Assembly (NCBI RefSeq): GCF_022346885.1
Contig: NZ_JAKRNK010000009.1
Coordinates: 186,001-250,000, forward strand
Direction of reading: 5' to 3'
Origin: Paenibacillus sp. ACRRX
Lineage (GTDB): Bacteria > Bacillota > Bacilli > Paenibacillales > Paenibacillaceae
Length of the DNA: 64,000 nt
Shown here: in pieces, positions 1-11,157 of the stretch
Numbering within the stretch: position 1 is the first letter of the stretch
How the letters are laid out: each line of letters opens with the position of its first letter
Notes under the pieces: model-generated
What the model saw: only the letters and a program-made list of their open reading frames with translations
Database searches by the model: none
Told to the model about the DNA's origin: nothing
Position numbers and translations under genes: made by a program

Positions 1-316
1 GATTATACGGGTTCGGTGCTTTATTATGCAGATAAATGAGATGGATGATGCCAGCAGCATTTTATCACCACATAAAATTTTCTATTATTTAAGGATAATA
101 TCGAAAAATAGACATTGTCCAGCTACATTATTGAGTGCTGTACATATCAACCTGCTTGTACAGGAACGAGTGATTTAGTGGGGCAGTGTGCACAGATAGA
201 GTTCTTGTACATCATTCATCTGCGATGACACAAGTTTTCTCTGCTAGAGAGGGAATGGGCTGCCGGATTAACATTTCTCTGCTTCATCTAGGAGTTCATC
301 GGGCAAACTTACACCC

Positions 317-623
317 TTATTTCCTTTTGGACTTCAGATAGTTTGCATATCCCCATTATTTCTTGAATTTTCTTCGTTATAGTTTTCGCCTTTGGGCAGC
401 GATAGTACTTATTTCTGCTTCCTTCTGTTCAAGTCCAAATAGTTGTTCAAGGGAAATGTTGAACAGCATTGAAAGTTGCCGTACCAGACTCTATTCGCGG
501 ATCACTAAGACCGTTTCTCCATTTCGAGATCATGCCTTGTTCACAGAGGATCCGAATTTTGAGTTTAACTTTTCAGCTAATCATCTTGAGAAATTCCTTG
601 TTTAACACGCAACTCTTAATCAT
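317..623 (-). pseudogene. Decayed XRE-family helix-turn-helix repressor
   Basis: Read on the minus strand, three frames together give a phage-repressor-like protein. The pieces are KQGISQDD, then AEKLNSKFG, then GMISKWRNGLSDPRIES, then LSMLFNISLEQLFGLEQ with IAAQRRKL, then EIMGYANYLKSKRK before a stop. These match the layout of small XRE regulators: HTH, dimer helix, short tail. At least three frameshifts separate the pieces, so no intact product is possible. Just downstream on the same strand a short stretch reading LPDELLDEAEK resembles the start of the ImmA/IrrE-type partner often paired with such repressors, but it degrades at once. Only the XRE assignment is secure. Confidence 0.65.
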
Positions 624-2736
<2,113 letters not shown>

Positions 2737-2822
2737 AACTTAACAACCCTATCATAAGTACAATAAAATACACTAAGATTTAAAATTTTTGAGGACATTA
2801 TTACTGGTAAAGCTATAAATAT

Positions 2823-2865
2823 AAAAGGGATACGTTGATGGAAGCACTCCACGTATCTCTTTTTT
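2823..2865 (+). terminator. Probable terminator of the collagen-like gene
   Basis: Stem AAAAGGGATACG pairs with CGTATCTCTTTT through one G-U pair, with a 17-base loop, and runs into a T tract. It lies 87 bases after the stop codon. Confidence 0.6.
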
Positions 2866-3040
2866 GCTAAACTCGCTTCGAACATTGGCGGAATTGGGAG
2901 GGTAGGAGCTGATTTCACCCCTACGTACCCATCTTTGTTAGATATAATGGTTATAATGAGCTTTATATTTGCTTTAGTCTTTCTTGAGTTAGGAATGTAT
3001 GGGACTGCATCCCTTCCATGAGACAGGGATCAAAACACCT

Positions 3041-3580
3041 TGCGAGTTTAAGCAGCAGTCGTCGGAAATCAATAGGAGACTGGTTATTTAGTTTCGTTTG
3101 AATACGAATAGAGTTATAAAAATTTATGTATTCTCGAACGGTCTGTTCAACGATTGCCGTCGTTGTACAAGTGAGACCTTCGAAGTAGAACGTTTCAGAC
3201 TTTAGAGTGGAATGGAACGATTCGATGGAAGCATTATCAGCAGATGTTCTGCGATGTGCGCAGGGTGTCCCATGGGTTTACGTTTCTTCACTCTGACTCG
3301 GCATTGTAGTTGCTCACGCTGCATAATCCGTTGTACACGTTTAGATCTTCTTCTCCATTCGAAGCAGTGCGGTGATCTTTCGGTAGCAGTAGCGAAATTT
3401 ATGCTGCGTGCAAATCGCCCAAATTTGTTCTATTACATGATCTTTACGCTCTACGTTGTCATACGATGCTTTCCAACAATAGTACGTAGCACGAGAGAGT
3501 CCTAGCCATGCACAAGCTTGAGCAATACTTATTTCTCCTCGGATGGATTCCACCCAGGTGATGTTGATTTCAGATAACAC
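3041..3580 (-). pseudogene. IS3-family transposase orfB, internally deleted
   Basis: The N-terminal part is readable from ATG at 3580: ISIAQACAWLGLSRATYY is the HTH_21 domain of IS3 OrfB, followed by KFRYCYRKITALLR. Further on, in a shifted frame, REQLQCRVRVKKRK is recognisable. At about 3245 it jumps to the C-terminal end of the integrase core, DNASIESFHSTLK, which carries the last catalytic Glu, then REYINFYNSIRIQ. The intervening DDE region of roughly 130 residues is lost. Confidence 0.8.
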
Positions 3581-3886
3581 CTCCTTTCCAACTCCTTGTA
3601 ATTTTTTAGCACATCCAATTGTTGTCTAAGGAACCGATTCTCTGCCTTTACTTTTTCGAGTTCTGAAGTATATTCAGGTCCTTTTACCATAGCTATATTG
3701 CTTGCCGACAGGTTGCTTTAGACGATGGAGTTGGCCTTCTCGATACCATTTCATCCAATTCTTTAACTGTGTCATGTTTCGTATTCGTAGCTGATCCATG
3801 ACTTGTCGTATTGGAATACCTGCTAGTCTCATTTAAATCGCTCGCATCTTCACTTCCATGGGATAGCTCACTCTTGTTCCAAACAC
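3529..3886 (-). pseudogene. IS3-family transposase orfA, frameshifted
   Basis: GTG at 3886 follows a GGAGG site at good spacing. The product reads VSYPMEVKMRAI, stop, MRLAGIPIRQVMDQL, then NWMKWYREGQLHRL, and after a frameshift ELEKVKAENRFLRQQLDVLK. This is an HTH_Tnp_1 domain followed by the leucine-zipper coil of IS3 OrfA. The in-frame TAA near codon 18 and the frameshift make it non-functional. Confidence 0.75.
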
Positions 3887-3980
3887 AAAAACACCTCCAA
3901 GGTTGTCTCCATGTCTTACGACATGAAATGATTCACTTGAAGGTGTTTTGATTTGTCTCATATTAGGGGGTCAGTCCCCA

Positions 3981-4539
3981 TCAAACGTCGGTAGGCGTTT
4001 TTTCTGATATTGCTAAATCTTGCTCACGGTACATAACTCTATGGATTCATTCCGTATCTTAACAGCTATGTATAAGGAATACCTTTCAATTTTTGAACAA
4101 CAACTCATGTAAAATAGAATGCGATAAAAAATAGAAGTTATTCATTTCCTAATTTGCAGCTTCATTAATATGCATTTCTGTATCAGCAGGTAGAACAATA
4201 AAGGCATGATATTGGAAGCTTACAGCTGCACTTTTGTTTGGAATGACAGAAGTAATCTGATTTGCTCGTTTGTGAAGACATGATAAATTTCAATTTTCGT
4301 GGGGTATAGTTTGTATCATTTCATTAAACACTATGTGAGGATAAGTTTTGTCTAACTATTTGAGAATCCAGTACTACCTGTATTTATTATCGAATCGTGC
4401 TCGTTTGCGCGCATGATCCGAATTATTCAAGTTGTAATAGGATACGAAGGGTTCATCCAAGCTGCAGTTTACTGACTTTTATCTTGCAGCGTGATCAACT
4501 CTAACGAGATGTTTTTCTAGACGTGGATGATTCATGCGC
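3981..4539. other. Unassigned DNA between the IS remnant and the tRNA terminator
   Basis: About 560 bases without a recognisable intact gene. On the minus strand, ending at 4149, a frame of about 45 codons reads as beta-rich protein (SAAVSFQYHAFIVLPADTEM) but has no start or ribosome site. It may be the tail of a decayed gene. I cannot name a family. Confidence 0.5.
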
Positions 4540-4562
4540 AAAAAAACCTCCTACACGGAGGT
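4540..4562 (-). terminator. Terminator of the tRNA-Arg gene
   Basis: On the minus strand, ACCTCC pairs with GGAGGT around a five-base loop and is followed by seven T. It lies 125 bases downstream of the tRNA. Confidence 0.75.
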
Positions 4563-4686
4563 AGAAGGTTTGTTAAGTACTTATGTTAGTGTTCCGCGCT
4601 GGGAACGTTAATTAGGCTTCTTTCATTAAACCAACTGAAACATTCAACGCCTGATAAACGTACATATATGAGGACTAAGATAAGAA

Positions 4687-4763
<77 letters not shown>

Positions 4764-4981
4764 ATTTTTGAGAACATTTATGATTTTAGCAAAAATTAAG
4801 CATCTGTGCAACAACTTTATTTAAATTGATCACTTTCAAAATGTGACAGCTGCTGTTAACCCTTGTGCCTTAGGCATCTAAATGCGGATTATGTTATAAT
4901 GCAATACGAATTCGGCATGCACATTCTGGCATGCGCTGCCTGCACTCCGCAGTTTGACACTTACGGCTATAACGAAAGTAG

Positions 4982-5932
4982 GTGATGGTTATTTCAGATT
5001 CAAAGTTAAATGGTGCAAGCAAACAAAATGTAATTCTATTTCCAAAGACTTATGAATATTACCAAATGGAATTGACACGCCTATTGGAATCCGAGCGTTA
5101 TTCGGAGGCGGTTGGTTTACTGCGATTCCTTCTCCAGTGCGATGGTGAGGATGAAGGAAGCAGAATGGAGTGGGCGGCACTGTATGAATGGTTGCTGCAA
5201 GCATTCCCGGATCTGGAAGAGATACAGGAACTACATATACATAGAGATACTTTGATATCAGACGGCAATGATGAAGAGCCGGAATCTGAGCAAGAAGTAC
5301 TGAAGATGCAAATGCGCGACAAGTTGCAATTAGACAATCAATACATAGCGAAGCTTCTGCAGACGCTGCGAGATGAGCAGTTGGACGAGCGCAAGTGGCT
5401 AGTGCTGGAGCAGCTTGCGGTGGTGGACGATGAGACGTTGAATGATGAGCTTATTTATATGCTGGAGACGGAAAAGCTTCACTCTCTCGTACAATTTGGC
5501 TTGCTGCAGACGTTGAACAGGCGTGGTACGACAGGCGCGGTCACCTTTTTCCATGGTAACGAACAGATTGTAGTTGACATCGAGCATACGCCAATGGACT
5601 ATGCTTCATTTCCATATGTGCTTCAAATCCCTGCGGAAAAGGTACACGATGCAGCGGCGGTGAGAGAGCCCTCGCTTGCTTATTTTTCTCAGGAGATGTG
5701 GCAACAATTTCTTAAAGCTATTTACGGCACTGCATTATATGATCGTCTGCGGGACAGCAATGAACAGGATAGCCAAGTCTGGGCAGCAGCACTGCACCGA
5801 TTAGTGGCTGGCTTACTTCATCTGGAAGAAGAGGAAACTGAGGTGAAACGGATCTATAACATCTCCGGTGATCTTCGAATCCCATACGAACAAGCGCTTC
5901 GGGCACTAGCTAATTCATTGCGAAGCGGTTAA
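4982..5932 (+). CDS. Acidic, helical conserved-looking protein upstream of tig (TPR-like)
   Basis: 316 residues and unrecognised by name. It is rich in Glu, Leu and Gln, with helix pairs such as YYQMELTRLLESERYSEAVGLLRFLL near residues 27-52 that look like TPR units. Later segments (IAKLLQTLRDEQLDERKWLVLEQL) also suggest alpha-solenoid structure. There is no signal peptide or membrane segment. GTG at 4982 and ATG at 4985 sit right on an AGGTG motif, so the exact start is uncertain. A TATAAT at 4895 may be its -10 element. A strong separate promoter lies between it and tig, so it need not be co-transcribed with tig. A scaffold or chaperone-related role is only a guess from fold and neighbour. 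Confidence 0.75.
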   Translation: MMVISDSKLNGASKQNVILFPKTYEYYQMELTRLLESERYSEAVGLLRFLLQCDGEDEGSRMEWAALYEWLLQAFPDLEEIQELHIHRDTLISDGNDEEPESEQEVLKMQMRDKLQLDNQYIAKLLQTLRDEQLDERKWLVLEQLAVVDDETLNDELIYMLETEKLHSLVQFGLLQTLNRRGTTGAVTFFHGNEQIVVDIEHTPMDYASFPYVLQIPAEKVHDAAAVREPSLAYFSQEMWQQFLKAIYGTALYDRLRDSNEQDSQVWAAALHRLVAGLLHLEEEETEVKRIYNISGDLRIPYEQALRALANSLRSG

Positions 5933-6005
5933 GATGGTAGATAAGGACGAATAAACGGACACTACGGACCGTTGGAAACGTGCACATTATGGTAGAGAGC
6001 TTGCC

Positions 6006-6034
6006 TTGAAAAACTATTTATAGTCAGATATAAT
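6006..6034 (+). promoter_or_regulatory. Sigma-A promoter of tig
   Basis: TTGAAA at 6006-6011 and a perfect TATAAT at 6029-6034 are separated by 17 bases, 70 bases before the tig start. This is the best match to the vegetative consensus in this part of the window. Confidence 0.8.
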
Positions 6035-6104
6035 ATAATGGTTATTTCGAACGTGCAAGGGTACCACTCTAGCCATGTGAACTTTTTGGAGGGGAAGGCA
6101 TAAA

Positions 6105-7385
6105 ATGAAAGCAACTTGGGAAAAAATAGAGAAGAACGTTGGAGTATTGGAAGTAGAGGTCAATGAGGATCGCGTTAAGAACGCTCTTGATCTAGCGTTC
6201 AAGAAAGTTCAGAAGCGCGCAAACGTGCCTGGTTTCCGTAAAGGAAAAGTGCCTCGCCAAATTTTCGAAGCAAAATATGGTGTAGAAAGCTTGTACCAAG
6301 ACGCGATTGATATCTTGCTCCCTGAAGTATACTCCGAAGCAGTTAAAGAAGCTAACGTACAACCGGTTGACCAACCGGAAGTGGACGTAGAACAATTTGG
6401 CAAAGGCCAAACGTTCAAGTTCAAAGCTAAAGTTACAGTGAAGCCTGAAGTGAAGCTTGGCGAGTACAAAGGCCTTAAAGTGGAAGCTGAGAGTGCTGAA
6501 GTAACGGAAGAAGACTTGAATGCTGAGCTGGAGCGTCTTCAACAACGTCATGCTGAGCTAGTCATCGTAGATGAAGATACAGCTAAGAACGGTGATACAG
6601 CTGTGATCGACTTTGAAGGTTTCGTTGATGGCGAACCATTTGAAGGCGGAACAGGTGAGCGTTACAGCTTGGAGCTTGGTTCCAACTCCTTTATCCCAGG
6701 CTTTGAAGATCAATTGGTTGGCTTGGGAACAGGCGACTTCAAGGATGTTGAAGTAACATTCCCTGAGCATTACCATGCTGAGCACTTGGCAGGTAAGGCA
6801 GCTACATTTAAAGTTAAAGTTCACGAGATCAAGCGCAAACAGCTTCCAGTATTGGATGATGAATTTGCGAAAGATGCAAGTGAATTCGACACGCTTGACG
6901 AATTCAAAGCAGATTTGAAGACTCAACTTCAAGCTCGCAAAGAACGTGAAGCAGAAGCGGCTCGTGAAGCTGCAGTAGTGGAGAAAGTTGCTGAGAATGC
7001 AGAAGTAGAAATTCCGCATGCAATGATCGAAACAGAGATTCAACATATGGTTAAGGACCTTGACAATCGTCTTCGCTCCCAAGGCATGAACATTGATATG
7101 TTCCTGACATTGTCCGGTCAGACAATCGCTGATCTTCGTGAGCAAATGCAACAAGAAGCGAACAAGCGCGTGAAGAACAACCTTGTTCTGGAGCAAATCG
7201 CTAAAGAAGCGGAATTGTCCATCACGGAAGAAGAGTTGTCACAAGAACTTGAGAATATGGGACAAGCTTACCAACGTTCCGCTGAAGAGATCCGTACGAT
7301 CTTGGAGAAGAATGGTTCGCTTGATAACCTGCGTGAAGAAGCACTTCTTCGCAAGACAATCAAGTTTATTGCAGAAAATAATTAA
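6105..7385 (+). CDS. tig: Trigger factor (ribosome-associated chaperone, peptidyl-prolyl isomerase)
   Basis: 426 residues, the usual family length. The N-terminal ribosome-binding domain carries a GFRKGKVPR motif near residues 44-52, the signature loop that docks on ribosomal protein L23. The central FKBP-type isomerase domain (about residues 160-245) has DTAVIDFEGFVDG and FIPGFEDQLVG. The helical C-terminal part forms the substrate cradle. It folds nascent chains as they leave the ribosome. The start follows a GGAGGGG site. It has its own promoter and a strong terminator, so it is monocistronic, upstream of the clp proteolysis genes as in other Firmicutes. Confidence 0.98.
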   Translation: MKATWEKIEKNVGVLEVEVNEDRVKNALDLAFKKVQKRANVPGFRKGKVPRQIFEAKYGVESLYQDAIDILLPEVYSEAVKEANVQPVDQPEVDVEQFGKGQTFKFKAKVTVKPEVKLGEYKGLKVEAESAEVTEEDLNAELERLQQRHAELVIVDEDTAKNGDTAVIDFEGFVDGEPFEGGTGERYSLELGSNSFIPGFEDQLVGLGTGDFKDVEVTFPEHYHAEHLAGKAATFKVKVHEIKRKQLPVLDDEFAKDASEFDTLDEFKADLKTQLQARKEREAEAAREAAVVEKVAENAEVEIPHAMIETEIQHMVKDLDNRLRSQGMNIDMFLTLSGQTIADLREQMQQEANKRVKNNLVLEQIAKEAELSITEEELSQELENMGQAYQRSAEEIRTILEKNGSLDNLREEALLRKTIKFIAENN

Positions 7386-7424
7386 TCGCATATTGGCTGT
7401 GGCTTAAGACCACGGCTCAACAAG

Positions 7425-7463
7425 ATAAGGCACGTCAATATATATTGCGTGCCTTATTTTTTC
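7425..7463 (+). terminator. Terminator of tig
   Basis: Perfect 10-bp stem ATAAGGCACG / CGTGCCTTAT with a 13-base loop, followed by a T tract. It begins 40 bases after the tig stop. Confidence 0.9.
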
Positions 7464-7675
7464 CATCTAGAAACATTTCATTACATACGAAGTATACATA
7501 GGTAATAGTGCTGTTCCGTTTTGATTATCAACACCAATACATAACGTTCACAGTTTATCGTTTCACCACCCTTATCGGGGGTACATATGAAGTAAGTCGT
7601 AGATATTTTGTTGTTGTCGGAGTTGCGTGACTAAATGCATATGCAGGCATCATACACTGTGATAACGGTGTGAAT

Positions 7676-7704
7676 ATGACATTGCGTCCGTAACATGGTA
7701 AAAT
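7676..7704 (+). promoter_or_regulatory. Probable sigma-A promoter of clpP-clpX
   Basis: ATGACA (five of six) at 7676-7681, a 17-base spacer and TAAAAT (five of six) at 7699-7704, 49 bases before clpP. I see no CtsR-type heptad repeat at this promoter. The rest of the 367-base gap from 7386 holds only the tig terminator. Confidence 0.55.
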
Positions 7705-7752
7705 GAGATTGTATAGGCTTGTGAAGCTAGATAAAGAAAAGAGGTCGGTACC

Positions 7753-8349
7753 ATGAACTTAGTACCTATGGTCATCGAGCAGACGAATCGCGGCGAACGC
7801 TCTTACGATATTTATTCTCGGTTGCTGAAAGACCGCATTATTTTCCTTGGCAGCGCTATTGACGATGATGTCGCGAATAGCATTATCGCCCAATTGTTGT
7901 TTTTGGCAGCGGATGATCCAGAGAAGGATATCTCCTTATACATCAATTCACCTGGCGGTTCCGTTACAGCTGGGATGGCAATTTTGGATACAATGCAGCA
8001 TATTAAGCCGGATGTATCCACAATATGTGTAGGTTTGGCAGCGAGTATGGGCTCTTTGCTCTTGACTGCTGGAGCACCTAACAAGCGCTTTGCGCTGCCT
8101 AACAGTGAGATTATGATTCATCAGCCGCTTGGCGGCGTGCGTGGTCAAGCGTCTGATATTAAGATTCACGCAGATTGGATTATTAAGACAAGACAGAAGC
8201 TCAACCAAATTTACGTGGATCGTACTGGGCAGCCGATGGAGAAGATCGAACGTGATACAGATCGCGATAACTTCATGAGTGCAGAGGATGCTAAAGAATA
8301 TGGTATCGTTGATACTGTTCTTCAGCCGGGCCACTCGATGATGAAGTAA
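7753..8349 (+). CDS. clpP: ATP-dependent Clp protease proteolytic subunit
   Basis: 198 residues, typical of ClpP. The catalytic triad is visible: Ser98 in GLAASMGS, His123 in MIHQPLGG and Asp172 in DRDN. The oxyanion-loop sequence [10 protein letters not shown] is present. ClpP forms a tetradecameric chamber in the cytosol and degrades proteins that are unfolded and fed in by ClpX or other Clp ATPases. The start follows AAGAGG. The stop is 12 bases from clpX, so the two subunits of ClpXP are made from one message. Confidence 0.98.
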   Translation: MNLVPMVIEQTNRGERSYDIYSRLLKDRIIFLGSAIDDDVANSIIAQLLFLAADDPEKDISLYINSPGGSVTAGMAILDTMQHIKPDVSTICVGLAASMGSLLLTAGAPNKRFALPNSEIMIHQPLGGVRGQASDIKIHADWIIKTRQKLNQIYVDRTGQPMEKIERDTDRDNFMSAEDAKEYGIVDTVLQPGHSMMK

Positions 8350-8361
8350 GGAGGGAATAGC

Positions 8362-9609
8362 GTGTTCAAATTTAACGAAGAGAAGGGTCAGTTGAAGTGC
8401 TCCTTCTGTGGGAAATCCCAAGAACAGGTCCGCAAGTTGGTCGCGGGACCTGGTGTATATATTTGTGATGAGTGCGTTGAACTGTGCAGCGAGATCGTTG
8501 AAGAAGAACTCGGTCACGAAGAAGAAGTGGATCTGAAGGATATTCCGAAGCCGAAGGAGATTCGCTCTATTTTGGACCAATACGTTATTGGTCAGGAGCA
8601 AGCAAAGAAATCTCTTTCTGTAGCGGTCTATAACCACTACAAGCGTATCAACTCACAGAGTAAGCTGGAAGATGTTGAATTGCAGAAGAGTAATATTCTG
8701 CTCGTAGGTCCTACTGGCTCAGGTAAGACCCTGCTTGCACAGACGATGGCGAAGATTTTGAATGTTCCTTTTGCAATTGCGGATGCAACTTCCCTCACGG
8801 AAGCTGGATACGTAGGCGAAGACGTGGAGAATATTCTGCTTAAATTAATCCAAGCTGCAGACTATGATGTAGAGAAGGCAGAACGCGGTATTATCTATAT
8901 CGATGAGATTGATAAAGTAGCCCGCAAGTCTGAGAATCCTTCTATTACACGTGATGTATCTGGTGAAGGCGTTCAGCAAGCGTTGTTGAAGATTCTGGAA
9001 GGTACGGTTGCATCGGTTCCTCCACAAGGTGGACGTAAGCATCCGCATCAAGAATTCATCCAGATCGATACAACTAATATCTTGTTTATTTGCGGCGGAG
9101 CATTTGATGGCCTAGAGCAGATCATCAAGCGTCGTGTAGGGAAGAAGATTATCGGCTTTAACGCTGATGGCGTTCAGAAGGATTTGAAGGCTGGCGAATA
9201 TTTGACAATGACATTGCCGGAAGACTTGCTGAAGTTTGGCTTGATTCCGGAGTTCGTAGGTCGCTTGCCTGTCATCTCGACATTGGAGCCGCTTGACGAA
9301 GATACACTCGTACGTATTTTGAGCGAACCTAAGAATGCATTGACAAAGCAGTATCAGAAGCTGCTGGAGATGGACAATGTAAAGCTCGAATTCGAGGGTG
9401 GTGCGCTCGAAGCGATCGCACGCGAAGCAATTAAGCGTAATACGGGTGCGCGCGGACTTCGTGCGATTATTGAGGGGATTATGCTGGATGTGATGTACGA
9501 AGTTCCATCCAGAGAAGATATAACAACGTGTCTCATTACTGAGCAGGTTGTTCGTGAACGAATCATTCCGGAACTAACGGCGGAGAATAAGAAAGAGGAA
9601 AGCGCCTAA
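8362..9609 (+). CDS. clpX: Clp protease ATP-binding subunit ClpX
   Basis: 415 residues. The N-terminal zinc-binding domain has paired cysteines (CSFCGK near residue 14 and CDECVELC). The AAA+ module has Walker A GPTGSGKT, Walker [10 protein letters not shown] and the GYVGED pore loop. It recognises tagged or regulatory proteins, unfolds them and threads them into ClpP. GTG at 8362 is preceded by GGAGGGAA. It is the second gene of the clpP-clpX pair. Confidence 0.98.
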   Translation: MFKFNEEKGQLKCSFCGKSQEQVRKLVAGPGVYICDECVELCSEIVEEELGHEEEVDLKDIPKPKEIRSILDQYVIGQEQAKKSLSVAVYNHYKRINSQSKLEDVELQKSNILLVGPTGSGKTLLAQTMAKILNVPFAIADATSLTEAGYVGEDVENILLKLIQAADYDVEKAERGIIYIDEIDKVARKSENPSITRDVSGEGVQQALLKILEGTVASVPPQGGRKHPHQEFIQIDTTNILFICGGAFDGLEQIIKRRVGKKIIGFNADGVQKDLKAGEYLTMTLPEDLLKFGLIPEFVGRLPVISTLEPLDEDTLVRILSEPKNALTKQYQKLLEMDNVKLEFEGGALEAIAREAIKRNTGARGLRAIIEGIMLDVMYEVPSREDITTCLITEQVVRERIIPELTAENKKEESA

Positions 9610-9619
9610 GGGCGCTTTT
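9599..9619 (+). terminator. Short hairpin around the clpX stop codon
   Basis: AAAGCGCC / GGCGCTTT forms a perfect 8-bp stem whose 4-base loop starts with the clpX TAA. Only four T follow, so it may act as a weak terminator, attenuator or mRNA 3' stabiliser between clpX and ispG. Confidence 0.5.
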
Positions 9620-9644
9620 CCGGCGTTAATCCGTATGGGAGAGA

Positions 9645-10748
9645 ATGAACATGTATTTGCGCCAACAAACTAGACCTGTACAAGTAGGAAACTTGACGAT
9701 AGGCGGCAATAATGAAGTGCTTATCCAGAGCATGTGTACCACCAAGACGGCAGACGTCGAGGCAACGGTAGCTGAGATTCTACGGCTGGAGGAAGCGGGT
9801 TGTCAGCTAGTACGTGTTACTGTTAACAATCAGGAAGCTGCTGAGGCCATCAAAGAAATTAAGAAGCGGATTCATATCCCGCTTGTAGCGGATATTCACT
9901 TTGATTATCGCTTAGCGCTTAAGGCGATTGAGAACGGAATTGATAAAGTTCGTATTAATCCAGGCAATATCGGGCGGCGAGAGAAAGTTGAAGCTGTTGT
10001 GAGAGCCTGTAAAGAGCGCGGTATTCCAATTCGTATCGGTGTAAATGCGGGTTCTTTGGAGAATCATTTGTTGGAGAAATACGGTTATCCGACTCCGGAA
10101 GCGATGGTAGAGAGTGCTTTATATCATATAGGAATCTTGGAAGAACTCGATTTCCATGATATTATTGTGTCACTCAAAGCTTCGGATGTGCCGATGGCCA
10201 TCGCAGCTTACTCCAAAGCAGCTGAGGTTATTCCATATCCGCTCCATCTAGGTATAACTGAGGCCGGAACGTTGTTTTCGGGTACAATTAAGAGCTCGGC
10301 GGGTCTTGGTGCTCTATTGTCACTTGGAATCGGCTCCACTGTTCGTATTAGCTTAAGTGCAGATCCAGTGGAAGAAGTGAAAGTGGCACGTGAATTGTTA
10401 AAGTGTTTCGGACTTATTTCGAATGCTGCTACGTTAGTGTCATGCCCGACATGTGGACGACTTGATATCGATTTATTTTCGATAGCCAATGAAGTAGAAG
10501 AGTACATTTCCAAGATCAAGGTACCTATAAAAGTATCTGTTCTTGGGTGTGCGGTTAACGGCCCTGGTGAGGCGCGTGAGGCCGACATTGGGATTGCAGG
10601 AGCTCGTGGAGAGGGATTGCTGTTCCGTTATGGTGTCATGATTCGAAAGGTGCCGGAAGCTGAATTGTTAAATGAACTAAAGAAAGAAATTGATCATATT
10701 GTAGCAGAGTATGAACGAACAGGTGAAATTCCTGGTCGTAAGCACTAG
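9645..10748 (+). CDS. ispG: 4-hydroxy-3-methylbut-2-enyl diphosphate synthase
   Basis: 367 residues. It reduces methylerythritol cyclodiphosphate to HMBPP, the penultimate step of the MEP isoprenoid pathway, using a [4Fe-4S] cluster. Cluster ligands are visible as Cys267 and Cys270 in CPTCGR and Cys302 in [11 protein letters not shown]. The N-terminal TIM-barrel part has [23 protein letters not shown] at 9651 is an equally likely start given the GGGAG site. It follows clpX by 35 bases and ends at a strong terminator. Confidence 0.96.
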   Translation: MNMYLRQQTRPVQVGNLTIGGNNEVLIQSMCTTKTADVEATVAEILRLEEAGCQLVRVTVNNQEAAEAIKEIKKRIHIPLVADIHFDYRLALKAIENGIDKVRINPGNIGRREKVEAVVRACKERGIPIRIGVNAGSLENHLLEKYGYPTPEAMVESALYHIGILEELDFHDIIVSLKASDVPMAIAAYSKAAEVIPYPLHLGITEAGTLFSGTIKSSAGLGALLSLGIGSTVRISLSADPVEEVKVARELLKCFGLISNAATLVSCPTCGRLDIDLFSIANEVEEYISKIKVPIKVSVLGCAVNGPGEAREADIGIAGARGEGLLFRYGVMIRKVPEAELLNELKKEIDHIVAEYERTGEIPGRKH

Positions 10749-10813
10749 CAGATACACTAAAGATGTGAGTGTGCTGAAGTTATCAGTGTTTTGTTTGCTA
10801 TCATGAATATTAT

Positions 10814-10853
10814 ACCTCCAAATCTTGCGCAAGCTTGATTTGGAGGTTTTTTG
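10814..10853 (+). terminator. Terminator of ispG
   Basis: ACCTCCAAATC pairs perfectly with GATTTGGAGGT, followed by a T tract, 66 bases after the stop. Confidence 0.92.
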
Positions 10854-10948
10854 TTGTTAAGTAACGGTGTAACATTACCTTACAGTAATTAACGGGAATT
10901 GGATATAAAATAAAGAAAAAAATCCATTAATTATAATAAAAAGACGAA

Positions 10949-10963
10949 TGTAAGCGCTAAACA
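10949..10963 (+). promoter_or_regulatory. Possible catabolite-responsive (cre-like) site
   Basis: TGTAAGCGCTAAACA matches the CcpA cre consensus apart from one extra base in the right half. It lies about 210 bases before the symporter gene, in an otherwise AT-rich, featureless gap. The distance and the imperfect match keep this tentative. Confidence 0.3.
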
Positions 10964-11157
10964 CTAATCATCATCCATATTTTTCATGGTGATTAAAATA
11001 TTTTATAAGCATTCATAGTTATCATGATGAAGAAGAATGCACATTTTTTTTGCTATTTATAGCTTGATAAGTTACAATCTTAAAATGTTGTGTGTTAAGA
11101 AACATGACATAACACCTAGGGGGAATTAGTTTACATCGAGAAGGAAGGGTGCGATTC

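Larger units (their letters stand above)
3000..3980 (-). mobile_element. Defective IS3-family insertion sequence
   Basis: The ends are imperfect inverted repeats of about 40 bp. Both read TGGG(G)ACTG inward, then share ATGAGACA and ATCAAAACACCTT. Between them, on the minus strand, lie remnants of orfA and orfB of an IS3-type transposase. The element is only 981 bp, where complete members are typically 1.2-1.5 kb, because the middle of orfB, with the first two catalytic Asp residues, is missing. orfA also has an in-frame stop and a frameshift. No clear target-site duplication is visible. The copy cannot move on its own. Confidence 0.85.

Noticed and set aside
363-605. Plus-strand open frame of 80 codons
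   Set aside because: It is the antisense of the XRE relic and has no ribosome site.
6558-7196. 212-codon minus-strand frame inside tig
   Set aside because: Cys/Phe-rich shadow of a gene with strong codon bias; tig is certain.
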